64,000 nt of DNA from Parapristionchus giblindavisi (lineage: Eukaryota; Nematoda; Chromadorea; Rhabditida; Diplogasteridae): positions 62,001 through 126,000 of the forward strand of contig CALSFV010000226.1 of NCBI GenBank assembly GCA_943737045.1. Direction: 5' to 3'. A program made the translations under genes and the position numbers. Below, one piece after another: positions 50,752 to 61,902 of the stretch. Each line of letters begins with the position of its first letter. The first letter of the stretch is position 1. The notes under the pieces are model-generated. The model was not told the DNA's origin and ran no database searches. It saw only the letters and a list, made by a program, of their open reading frames with translations.

Positions 50752-51889
50752 TCTGTAACTCATGTACAAGAGAAATACATGAATTTAATTTATTCTCACA
50801 GTTTTTCAGTCAATTTAAAGTAAATCGAAAGTAAAAGATTTTGTGTGCGCAAAGTGACTACGCCTATATTATTTTTGTTGTTTCACGAAAAAAAATTATT
50901 GGCCCATATTCGGGCCTCTAAAGGGGTCATGAAAAAAAAGTTGTCGAAAACTTGCCATGTTTATACTCATTTTAAAGAACTCGTCGAGTACATCATTTGT
51001 CATGTTGGTCATATTCTATGAAAGTCGTTTGTTCTCAAGATACAAGCGACACAAAAATTTTTATTCAATAAATCTAAATTCATGTATTTCTCTTGTACAA
51101 GAGTTTCAGACAAAACGTTCAACATGTAAGTTGTTCTACTGGACGAGGTCTTCAATATGAGTACAAACATGAGGGGGTTTGAAAACAAAAATATTTTCGG
51201 GTCGTCTTCAGGTTGATTTTGTGAAAAAACACCATACCTTTTTTATTTTTTTCATCTTTTTTTTATTTTTTGGCATCTAAGATACGAAAAAATTATTTTT
51301 GTGATTTAAAAAAAAGGTTTTTTAATCACAACTTTTTTCTATTTGTTTTGCGCATTACACATGCAAAAGAAAAGTTTTTTTGTCATATTTTTCTACATTT
51401 TTTGAGTTGCCGAACAGCTTTCCAGACTAATTTTGAAAGAAGATATGATTTTTCGAATTTTAGAACCGTCAAATACCTAAAAGCCGGCTTTGAGACCTGG
51501 GACCGGGATCAATAATTTTCTTGTCCCCTGGGTGCTGTCATATAAAAGTTTCATAGAAATCAAAAATACTTTTTTCGAAAATTGTTTCGAAAATATTGGA
51601 TTTCATGCAATCTCTCGTGATATCGCTCATATATACATATATATTTATCACATGCTCAGGCATGAAAAAAATTGTAATATCGAAATAATAATTGTATCGA
51701 AATAATGAAATTTGAACACCACATTAATTTTGACAAACAAAGAATTCCAAGGTTCCCAGTTACTACACTATGTTGATTTATCTTTATTTATCAATACAAA
51801 TGTATGAAGCAAGAAGAAATATGATCACAAAATACTCTCCACATGATTTATATTGAAAAGTGTAAGATTGTGCAGGAGTTGGAAATAAA

Positions 51890-54800
51890 TTAGTCGGTTC
51901 TGATCGTCTTCTTGGGTACAGTCGTATGCATTTCCGTGTAATGAGAATGGAAACCGAATGGGATACGATCAACAGGTACGATGAATCTGAAGAATACGGT
52001 AAGGTTCGATGTGTCAGATGTATTACCTTGATATCTCCGACATGTCTTTAGCATTCAATACAACCACATAAGGATTGCTACCATCAGTTGTCATTACGGG
52101 GACTGTGAGAACTCCTGAAATATAAATGATCAATAATAACATTTTTTCCATTGTAATTTTAACTATCATCTTTGCTACCTAAGTCGTGGAATCATATTTA
52201 TGCGTGCTCCACTACCTACCAAATAATCTATCAGTTAAATATTATACTACGCTTTTGATCCACATAAAGTATATTATTATTAACATTATAAATAATATCT
52301 ACCGTCATCTTCATTTTTCCCTTCAGGATCAGCAACAAATATAGGCTCTGAAGGAATCTGATTTACATTATCTACTGACCACAATAACGTTTGCTTATCC
52401 TCACAATCGATCTTTACAATCTGAACGAAAATTATCCTACGTAAACGTACTATTATTATAAAGAAAGAAAGGGGGAGACTAAAAATGTGTTGTGTTAGAT
52501 ATTTTTTAAGAAAAAATCTATAATAAATCTAAAACGATCCAGTACTTACTCCTTTCTTCGATTCTTCCACTCCTTTTAAGATTGATGATCCATATACGTA
52601 ACGATAATATTTAGTGTTGTATTCATCATAGTTGTAGCGAGGAAATTCAGTAGCTGAGAAAATATCGATTGATTTTAAAGATTAGAATATATAATATCGA
52701 TTGATTGATAAGATTACTTTATATAATATCGATTGATTGATAAGACTACGGTAGATAATATCGATTGATTGTCAAGACCACGGTAGATAATATCGATTGA
52801 TTGATAAGATTACGATAGATAATATCGATTGATTGATAAGATTACGGTAGATAATATCGATTGATTGATAAGACTACTGTAGATAATATCGATTGATTGA
52901 TAAGATTACTGTAGATAATATCGATTAATTGATAAGATTACGGTAGATAATATCGATTGATTGTTAGATTACGGTTAATAACATACATATGTGACTCAAC
53001 CGTTCATCAGATAAATGAATACTTCCATCTTCACAGAGAATAGCCTTGCAGTCTCCTTTCCAATCAATATTCTGAATATTGATTGAAGTTAGATAAGAAT
53101 ATTGATGAAAACCTTGAGTAGATCATCCCCAGTCTTTGCACTCTCATCAATATTGAGAGGAATGATCATTCGATGAAGATATGGAGTAAAATCCTCATCC
53201 TGAACGGTTCAAAGATCAAAGATCAAAGATCACAGTCGAAAAATCTATGTAACCTTCTCCTTATAGAATTCAGGCTTGCGAACATTCTCTAGAAGAAGGG
53301 TATCAAGTTTCTCTACTTTACGGTATCTGAAAAAAATGATTGAAACAAAGAGAAAAAGGAGAAAATTGGATACTTGGAATAGTCAAGAACGATAAATCCT
53401 TCTCTTTCGAAAGTATTAGCATGATGGAAAGTGAAGAAGGGATCAGAGAACATCTTCAATTAACGACTCTTATCTCATTCAATATACGTTTTAGTGACAC
53501 ACCTCGAGGTAATGTCACTCTCCGCTCTGGTTAAGCTCACTCGTACTCAAAAAAGCGAGAGAGTATTGCTAATGCGGAGAGTAAAATTAGCTTGGGGTAT
53601 GCCTTTAACCTACCTTAACAGGATGTTTTTTACTGGTTCTTCTATCGACTACGATAATCACAGTATTCATTCCATCAACCCAATCCATTGCATCTTTGTA
53701 TGTCTTACCGAATAATCGACTGAATAATTGATCAGTTTAAATGGATTGATCTACCGTAACTTGATTGATCTACCGTAACTTGATTGATCTACCGTAACTT
53801 GATTGATCTACCGTAACTTGATTGATCTACCGTAACTTGATTGATCTACCGTAACTTGATTGATCTACCGTAACTTGATTGATCTACCGTAACTTGATTG
53901 ATCTACCGTAACTCACCCGAACGTCAAATACAACAGACTGAATCTTAATGGAGATTCAATAAGAACAAAATAGTTTTCACTCATTCCGAATGAATGATAG
54001 TAGGCCGGTCCTATAGTATTAAACAATCAATAATATGTTCCTAATCAATCGATAACCTTCAGGGGATGATTCAACACTGGCTACCATCTCTGCGTTGAAT
54101 GTGGCATCTCCAGGTGGTACTGTAATCAATCTCATTTATCGATTGATATCATTGTATATAGAATAAACACAACGGAGTATTATAAGACATGAAGTATTTT
54201 GATCATATATTGTTTGATACCTTTCTCTTGTTTTGGTGACATTTTCACTATAATATATTGTGTTGGTCTTCCAAATCTTGATCCAATATTATATACATTT
54301 CCTTCCTTATCAGAATGACAATGAGCTGTGGATGTATGAATAGAGAATAGAGATGGTGATGTCGCCATCTGATAATCAATCGATAATCAATCGATAATCA
54401 ATCGAATATTGATTACAATCGACTATATTAAGCGTATCTCTTGTTTTCTTTGTACGAGAGCTTCCGAAATTACAATTTCTTGTTTTGCATAGTTCAGAAA
54501 CTATGAACGATCTCTTTTACAACGCACTCTCCATAACAGCGGAGGGGCAACGGCAGGGGGAGGGCACAAAGTTTCAAAATCATCCTAGACCGTTCATATT
54601 TGGTGGTTAGAGTCCCTAGGCGTGGGATACACTTCAGCCAAAAAATTTACCCGAAATATCGATTTTTGATCTACCAAAAGTGAAAATTTCAAATTGATTT
54701 TGATCAATCGTGTGATATATCATTCGAAAGAGCGTTGAAAGTTATATAAAACTGACAAGTTTCAAAAGATTTGGTTCTATAGTTTTTGAGAAAAATCCGA

Positions 54801-57800
54801 TTTTACGAAAAAAGGCTAGGTTTTTTTCCTGTCATTAAATAGCAGACCACTTTCCCATTAATTCCCCTCTCTGCGCAGTTGATATCTTATGTAAAAATGG
54901 ATGGGCTATCCGAATAACACAACTATTTTAACCATCTCGAAACATAAACATGAGATATTGGCAAAAAACGAGACATTTTTTGCGTTCCACTCGTCGACGC
55001 AGGTTCGAATCCTGTCGCGGGTGAAAATTTTTGCAAACTTTTTTTGGGTCCTTTCTTGCTTCTAATCAATTTTTTTTTCGTTTTTAGGACTGTATAAAAT
55101 GGTTTTCAGTTATGATATTACATGATTTCAAGCCATTTTTGTGTTGCTTGTACGAAAAGATATTTTCTAAAGGAGATCTCTCAAATGAAAGTGATAGTAA
55201 GATCAACAAAAAAAGATAGGAAAAAAACAAAAAGAAATAGAAGCAGTTATGATTGATGCGTTTGCTTGCTATCCATCGTTTAATGTTAGAGAAATGATTT
55301 CTTTCGTACAATCGAGACATTACTCCGGTTTTTTTTGTCCGAGGGGTGGGCCGTGGCCAGCACCAGAGTTGGGCGGAAAAGGGTGACCGTTAAAAAATCG
55401 GTAACGGTAATTTACCGGTCTAAAGAACCGATAAAAATCGGTAAAACGGTAAAAACGATAAAACTCTTAAAACCATGTAAAACCGTTAAAAAATTGCAAT
55501 TTTTTTCTACGAAATTGGTTTCTGACCGCGGTTATAACACAAAAATATTTATATTTCTTTTGTTGAGTTAATATATTTGACAAGAGTTATTTATGGAGAG
55601 ATTAACCATCTGTTGAGACATAAAATCACTTTCATATACGGACAATTTCTCGAAATTTCGAACATAGTATTACCAAAAAATACGCAAAATATCTAGTGTA
55701 TATTTCGGTAATTACCGTTGGGAAACCGTAATTACCGTTGGGAAACCGGTCAGATACCGGTAAACGCGGTAAAAAACCGGCAACGGAAAAATTTTCCGCC
55801 CAACCCTGGGCCAGCACAATGGTGTGGGACTAGGGCGCACACCACGGACTTTGGCCTCCGGACGGCGTACCCCACGGGATAAGGGAAAGGCATGCCCCAT
55901 GGTGCGGAATGAACGGCGTGCTTCACGGAATTTGAGGTCCACCCCACAAATCTCGTGGGGTGCACCCTAATACCATACTATGGTGCTGCGCACGGCGCAC
56001 CCCACGGACAAAGAATTGTCTTCCTTCTCCTCCTTCTTTCCGCTCACTGTCGACCACCTTCCAATTCTTCAGGTGTCGGAATTAAACGACTTTAAATTCA
56101 AATCAAACGGAATTCGTGCATAGAGGCACATGGACATAGGAGTTGGCACTTTCTATTCTGACGCAAAGTTCGTCGAAGGGAACGGAGGAGTACGGTGAAT
56201 CGATGACGGGAGGATGCTATGAAACGGAAGATGGGACAATTCATGGAAATTATTGGAGATATTCAACATGGAAGAAACAATTGAATTGATCGCCGATTTC
56301 TCTTGAGAATTCTCTTGAGAAAGATGATTCAAATAATGACTGTGGATGTGCTTGATTCATCAAATGTATCCATTGATAAAATGTTTATAAAAAAAACAAC
56401 TTGCACTTTCAGAACCTTGCATTTTAGATATTGTTCGAACTGAAAACCATTTTAAACAGTCCTAAAAACGAAAAAAAAGTTGATTAGAAGCCAGAAAGGA
56501 ACTAAAAAAGGTTGCAAAAATTTTCACCCGCGACAGGATTCGAACCTGCGTCGACGATTGGAACGCAAAAAATGTCTCGTTTTTTGACAATATCTCATGT
56601 TTATGTTTCGAGATGATTAAAATAGTTGTGTTATTCGGATAGCCCATCCATTTTTACATAATATATCAACTGCGCAGAGAGGGGAATTAATGGGAAAGTT
56701 GTCTGCTATTTAACGAAAGGAAAAAAACCTGGCCTTTTTTCGTAAAATCGGATTTTGCTCAAAAACTATTGAACCAAATCTTTTGAAACTTGTCAGTTTT
56801 ATATAACGTTGAACGCTCTTTCGAATGATATATGACACGATTGATAAAAATCAATTTGAAATTTTCACTTTTGGTAGATCAAAAATCGATAATTCGAGCC
56901 AATTTTTTGGCTGAAGTGTATCCCACCCCTAGGGACTCTAACCACCAAATATGAATGGTCTAGGATGATTTTGAAACTTTGTGCCCTCACCCCTCCGCCC
57001 TTACAGAGAGCTCGTTATACATATCAAACCAGAGCGGCGAAGGTCAGATGGGTTAGGTGTGACGAAGAGGAGAGGTAATCGAGAGTGCGGGCGAGAGAGT
57101 GCAGGCGAAATATTTGACTACGAGTGTTAGATGTTTACACCCGTTGTCACGGTGTTCACAACATGTTTGTCATTTGCTCATGCAAGTACATTTTATACGG
57201 GCAATAATTACCGTAGTTCCGATATCGAGACTTTCGGTTGATAACGGAACCATTAAAGTAGTCTCTGTCAACGCATAAATGGAATCTCCTAATTCCTCAA
57301 ATGATGAAATTAATGAAAATTAAAAATATTACATATAATATTTTTAGAAATAAAAATATAAATCTTACTTGAAATGAAATATTTGTATTGTCGCTTATGG
57401 GATCTCGTTGAAAGTACCAAGCAAATCTAAAAAAATATATTTCAAAACTAATTTATTTATTTATCGCCTCTCCATTAGAAACAATAAATTGGACGATCTC
57501 TCTTTTCTAACAAGGGAAGCATAGGTCGATTTCAGATTTTTTTCAGTGAAGTTTGGTGCTTCCCTTGTAAGAAGAATGTGGATATTATAGAATTAAAACT
57601 GTCCGAACAATACAAATTTCGCTCTTTGCCTCGCAATACTCTGACTCCGCCCACTTATTCGCGCGACTTTCGATTTTCGCTTATTTTATCGAATTTTATG
57701 GCGTTTTCTCATCATTTCATTGGGCTTTCAGCGAAAATAAAATTATATGCATTTACAAAGCGTTCGGTAAGACCTCCCGAAATTTGGCTAAAATTTTGGA

Positions 57801-60425
57801 GTGCGTTTTTCTTAACGGTGGAGAAGTTTACTAAGATCGGCATTTGCGTGGTGTATGAAAAACTTTTGTAATTCTATAATATCTTGCATATGATATCTAT
57901 TGAATCCTTTAAAAAATCTCTCTTGTCTCTTTTCTCCAAGATGCGATAAATATATTATTATTACCTTTGGAAGAGAGTCTTACATGGATCAGGTACTAAT
58001 CTTGTACCAAATGTACCAACTACTATTCTATTTGCTTCTTTATTCTTCAAATATGTGTCAGTCTCGAGAACTCGAGCAGAATAGAACATCTACAATTATT
58101 ATTTTTTTTCATCTTTGATCTTTTTCCCCGTATAAAAAATAATGACTTCTTTTCGTTTATCTGACTTTATCTGACAAGTTCTGATATGAAAAGTCGCTCA
58201 AAATATCATGAATTCGCTTTTCTGACTGACAGTATAGGGTTAGGGGGTGTTATAAAGCACTATCTGAGAGAATTCAATAACTGGAATATTTTTTGGTATC
58301 GATGAAAAATGAATTTTTCTGTTTTATGTATGATAATTACAGGCTCCATGAGTGAAGTACACTGGTACTTGGAAATTGCTTCCAATTGAAAATTCGCTTT
58401 AGGGGGTGACCACACAACGATTTGGCGCCTTTTCCCAAAAAGTTTATTTGGAATCCAATCGATGCGGGAGTGGGCTCAATCAAATCCTTAGCTAATTCTA
58501 AGAAACTATTGTCTAGGTGAGTTTTTTGATCAACGGACAACGAAGGCTGAAATCGGGAATTTTCGAAAAAAAAATCACATTTAATTAATTTTCACTATTT
58601 CACTATAACAAGCCTACAACTTTTTATTTGCTCAATCGCTTCTAAATATCATATCTGTGGTGCGCGCCTTGATGTGTTTTTGTAATAATGAGACGATAGT
58701 CATTAGACAGAGCGGCGCACCTCAGACAGGTTTGGTAGCGCGGCGGAGATTGCGATAGAGACAATCATTGGATGATATCGCGCACGCACATCCTCTCTAA
58801 TGAATCCCACCAAACCCGTCTGGCATACGCCGCGCCCTCTTTATATTCAATCTTTTTTCTAAAACTTCTGCCAGCGGTGGAAAACGATATTTCATTTGTA
58901 CCCTGCTATTACAGAGGCTGAACTAACGTGTCCTCGTCTTCGGAGTGCACCCGTGCCCAGGTGCTGATGTTGATGAAAATTGACATTTTTCGTAAATTGA
59001 TCACTATTTCGTTGTTTGTGATCCAATATCGATAAAAATTGATCATTATTCCATTTTACCATCTATACAAACATACTAAAAAATAAAGAGAAACGGTTGA
59101 CTGCGAAGAAAGTTATTGCTGAAAAACCAAAATATCATAGAATATTGGACAGCACTTTACCGTGCAGGTGCGCTCCGAAGTAGTCGTATACCTCAGTCAT
59201 GTCAAGAACAGCGGTGAAATATGTTTAAAACAATCAAATTTCCAAATTGACCGATTAGGGATTACTGTAGGTGCACACCTTAATTACGATTTTCGTTATA
59301 AAAACGATTTGTTCGCATTATTCATATTTTTAAAAAATTATGATTTTCAAACTGAAGATGTGTTATGATATTTAGAAGCGATTGAGCAAATAAAAAGTTG
59401 TAGGCTTGTTATAGTGAAATAGTGAAAATTAATTAAATGTGAATTTTTTTTTCGAAAATTCCCGATTCCAGCCTTCGTTGTCCGTTGATCAAAAAACTCA
59501 CCTAGACAATAGTTTCTTAGAATTAGCTAAGGATTCGATTGAGCCCATTCCCGCATCGATTGGAATCCAAATAAACTTTTTAGGAAAAGGCGCCAAATCG
59601 TTGTGTGGCCACCCCCTGAAGCGAATTTTCAGTTGGAAACAATTTCCAAGTACCAGTGTACTTCACTCATGGAGCCTGTAATTATCATACATAAAACAGA
59701 AAAATTCATTTTTCATCGATACCGCACCTATGTGGATTTTCTCAGATAGCGTGATTTATATTTCTCAAAACGTGCGCACGCCGTAACCCCCCCCCCTGAT
59801 CACTGTAGGATGGAATATATTGATGGATTAATGGATTATATTGGATACCTTTCCATCCTTGAATGCATATCTCTGAACATAAGCGTCTCCATCAAACAAA
59901 TGCTTATATTCCGTCTCGCCATATTCAAATACACCGGGACCATTACGGAGTAATGTCCCTATCACGTATGAAGGAATGGTTCCACCTTAATTAATCGGTG
60001 ATCTTTGATCTTTCTATCTTTGATCTTTGATCTTTCCATAGTCAGACTCACAGAAACAAACCCTAGCGCATGCACTCCTGTGTATCAAACACGAAACGGT
60101 TAGGGTTTCAAGCCGTTGCATTTCAGGGTTTAAAGCTCTACCCAGAGAACCCTTAAAGGGAGCGTTATCTCTCTCATTATCAATGGTCTGTTCAACGGTC
60201 TACGCTCTCTTGTTGTTAGAGAACAGAGAAATAGTGTACGCAATGAACAGGTCAATGAGAGAGGTTGTGGTCTCTTTAAACAAGGGTTTCAAACCCTAAA
60301 TGTTGAGTGTTTGGTGCATAGGAGTACATGAGCTAGGTTTTTTGTGAGTGTACAGTACCTTCACGACGGCATTCTCTTTCTGGTAGAACATTCTCGAATG
60401 TAGTAAAAAGTGAAGCAATATTCAT
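51890..60425 (-). CDS. Carotenoid oxygenase (BCO/RPE65 family), complete, 17 exons
   Basis: Exons in coding order: 60359-60425, 59849-59985, 57965-58089, 57369-57426, 57212-57295, 54221-54368, 54057-54119, 53917-54010, 53614-53719, 53374-53453, 53254-53326, 53113-53199, 52987-53071, 52550-52653, 52303-52420, 52027-52114, 51890-51986; all phases join, 537 residues, the family size. Family landmarks: LLRNGPGVFE and HLFDGDA near the N-terminus, ANRIVVGTFGT, ALTET, SEPIFVADP, VLNAKDMSEI, FGFHSHYTEM. The four iron-binding His are present (about H173 in TAHCH, H233 in YHSFG, H304 or 305 in FHHANT, H519 in FGFH). Expected to cleave carotenoids or related apocarotenoids in the cytosol, like worm BCMO proteins. 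Introns carry two large palindromes and two minisatellites. A tandem paralogue follows upstream. Confidence 0.95.
52670..52983. repeat. Minisatellite in a carotenoid oxygenase intron, about 32-bp unit
   Basis: About nine to ten units of AATATCGATTGATTGATAAG plus ATTACGGTAGAT with small variations, between exons 13 and 14. The same repeat is at the same place in the paralogue (62698-63052). Confidence 0.92.
53498..53612. mobile_element. Small MITE, CTCTCCGCTCTGG family
   Basis: GACACACCTCGAGG... CACTCTCCGCTCTGG, AAGCGAGAGAGTATTGCTAATGCGGAGAGT, AAATTAGCTTGGGGTATGCC. Lies in the intron between exons 9 and 10, in the same place as the copy at 63583-63693 in the paralogue. Confidence 0.75.
53744..53912. 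repeat. Minisatellite, 19-bp unit ATTGATCTACCGTAACTTG
   Basis: About nine near-identical units in the intron between exons 8 and 9 of the carotenoid oxygenase, ending at the exon 8 donor. The paralogue has only about four (63826-63903). Confidence 0.95.
54541..57003. mobile_element. Palindromic element with B-box modules, interrupted at its centre
   Basis: Arms 54541-55320 and about 56360-57003 pair (AGGGCACAAAGTTTCAAAAT at one end and its complement at the other; TGGGATACACTTCAGCC inside). Each arm has a tRNA-like B box and T-arm, GGTTCGAATCC at 55002-55012 and its mirror at 56534-56544, but no convincing A box. The centre is occupied by 55320-56350: a CTCCGG-ended GC-rich sequence, a hAT-type MITE (55364-55808) and a unique coding-like stretch. 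Lies in a large intron of the carotenoid oxygenase gene. Confidence 0.8.
55364..55808. mobile_element. hAT-type MITE
   Basis: Inverted ends CAGAGTTGGGCGGAAAA and TTTTCCGCCCAACCCTG; flanked on both sides by GGCCAGCAC (55355-55363 and 55809-55817), which fits an 8-bp hAT duplication plus one chance base. The interior is made of CGGTAA / TTACCG blocks. Confidence 0.85.
57511..57567. mobile_element. Minimal MITE of 57 bp, CAAGGGAAGCA ends, TAA target
   Basis: CAAGGGAAGCA at one end and TGCTTCCCTTG at the other, with TAA on each side (57508-57510, 57568-57570). It has the same ends and target as the 1.2-kb palindromes at 15233 and 20465. Confidence 0.8.
58255..59756. mobile_element. Palindromic element family X (CACTATCTGAGA ends), uninterrupted copy
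   Basis: 1502 bp, TA on each side; ends AAGCACTATCTGAGAGAATT and its near complement. It shows the undisturbed structure of the element that is interrupted four times at 42739-50354. Its central 58640-59160 part is not closely shared with that copy. Lies between exons 2 and 3 of the carotenoid oxygenase gene. Confidence 0.85.
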
Positions 60426-61902
60426 GCTGGGATAAATAACATAAATTGAATGTCAAAATAGGCAGACAACGTGACTCAAATGGGAAAGGAGCCACGTTTA
60501 TTTACTCAGTTGTCCCTCTTTAAATCACGAGTAGGTTACTGCGTAAGAGCGCAATAAGTGCGCGAAATGATAAGATCATCAAGGAACGTGTTTATTGTCA
60601 AATATCACCAGTCTTTGATATCACCAAGTAAAACATTTCCATAATTTTAAAATCACATGTCGTCAGGTTTTTTCATAACAAGAAAAAAGGAGTAGATCAT
60701 ATGAGAACGTTTGCGTAAGAATCGACTAAAATCAATGACATGTGGCACAGTCAAAATATTAAAATTTTGGGATCGGGGTTCTCAAGGTTGCTGATGACAA
60801 TGTTCATGTTAAGTGTTGAAATCGCGTTTTTAGTCTCTTCTCGTCACCCGATTATGCTAAAATTTGCAGGCAATGCCCACCAAGGCAGAATTTACAATTA
60901 GTGGTGATAACGACGTATGATTCATGTGAAAAAATATGGAAAAAAATCAGCTAATTTGCGCACGCGAATTTTTTAAAGAGAAATTTCATTTTTAAAAATT
61001 TCTGAAACTATCTTGAAAAACGAATTGGGCAGGCGTGATCGCCAGTAATTCTGCTCCCGCGAGCATAGGCTGAAAATTTTTAGCACCACTTTTGGCGATC
61101 TCCCCCGTCAACCCTACCGACCCATATGGGTCTCATTCAGAATCGTTTCCGTAGCTTCCCTTGTGAGCCGATGTCATGAAATTATTTATATGCACATCAA
61201 AGCGTTGTAAAGTGAAATATTCGAAAATCTAGCAAAGATTTAACGTATACAATAGTCTACATAAATACAAGAAGCATTTGTTATAATATACCTTATCTCG
61301 ATGATTTTCTATCAACTTTGTCTTATTATATTATTGGTTCAACCGAAGCATGGGCCTGTCCATCTACAATCTCTAATTCTTTGGTTTTTATGCTTCGTTA
61401 TTCTCTCTATCATTCTGATGGATATCGACATGGCGGTACTTATTCATTCTTCCATTCACCCTAATCAACTCTTTTCACTGTATTTCTCTTTTTATTGCCA
61501 ATCTTTGGGTGTACGCATGCCTAACAACATCAACATTCAGATATTCATCGTTTATCGCAGTCCAAGTTGTGAGAATAAAATTCAAGCAGAAATCAATTAG
61601 AAAATACTCTCGACATGAATTATATTGATAGAGGGTAATATTGGGCAGGATTAGGATTGGATGTCAGAGAACGAAACGAAAATAGAAATAAAAGTAATGT
61701 TTCAATGGTAACTTGCTCATTTCATGTACTAATATACACATAATACCACATCTTCAATTTATTTACTTCAAATCTTATACCGCTCGTATCATATAATATG
61801 TAAAAGTCGAAGGTAGTTCGATTTATAAAATACCTGCATAAAACATTCAACGATTCTAAAAAATCGTGCTAACATTCATTATAGATCGAAAATACGCATA
61901 AA
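60426..61902. other. Spacer between the two carotenoid oxygenase genes
   Basis: Upstream region of the left gene and 3' flank of the right gene. The stretch at about 61598-61660 resembles 51828-51885 (AATACTCTC, ACATGA, TTATATTGA), the 3' flank of the left gene, and so belongs to the tandem duplication. A short inverted pair AGGGTTTCAAGCC / GGGTTTCAAACCC lies at 60102-60295. The frame at 61301-61600 has no gene-like features. Confidence 0.6.

Larger units (their letters stand above)
42302..51643. mobile_element. Outer palindromic element holding a nest of other palindromes
   Basis: The left arm (42302-42738, ATATGAGCGGTATCACGAGA onward, including CCGGCTTTTAGGTATTTGAC) pairs with the right arm ending near 51643 (through CCGGCTTTGAGACCTGGGAC). 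The left arm is cut at TA (42737-42738) by the element at 42739-50354 and resumes at 50355 (TATGGTGTTTTTT...), which pairs with AAAAAACACCATACC near 51220. Its centre (50390-51210) shares the AACCTGAAGACGACCCGAAA sequence of the elements at 44134 and 48489. No transposase is present. There is no TSD I can assign because the ends lie in TA-rich tracts. Confidence 0.8.

Noticed and set aside
52670..52983. Possible CRISPR array (regular repeats about 32 bp)
   Set aside because: Units are contiguous without spacers and lie in an intron of a eukaryotic gene; it is a minisatellite.
61301..61600. 99-residue hydrophobic frame between the carotenoid oxygenase genes
   Set aside because: AT-rich chance frame; part of its 3' end overlaps sequence shared with the 3' flank of the other gene, and no splice or promoter signals were seen.
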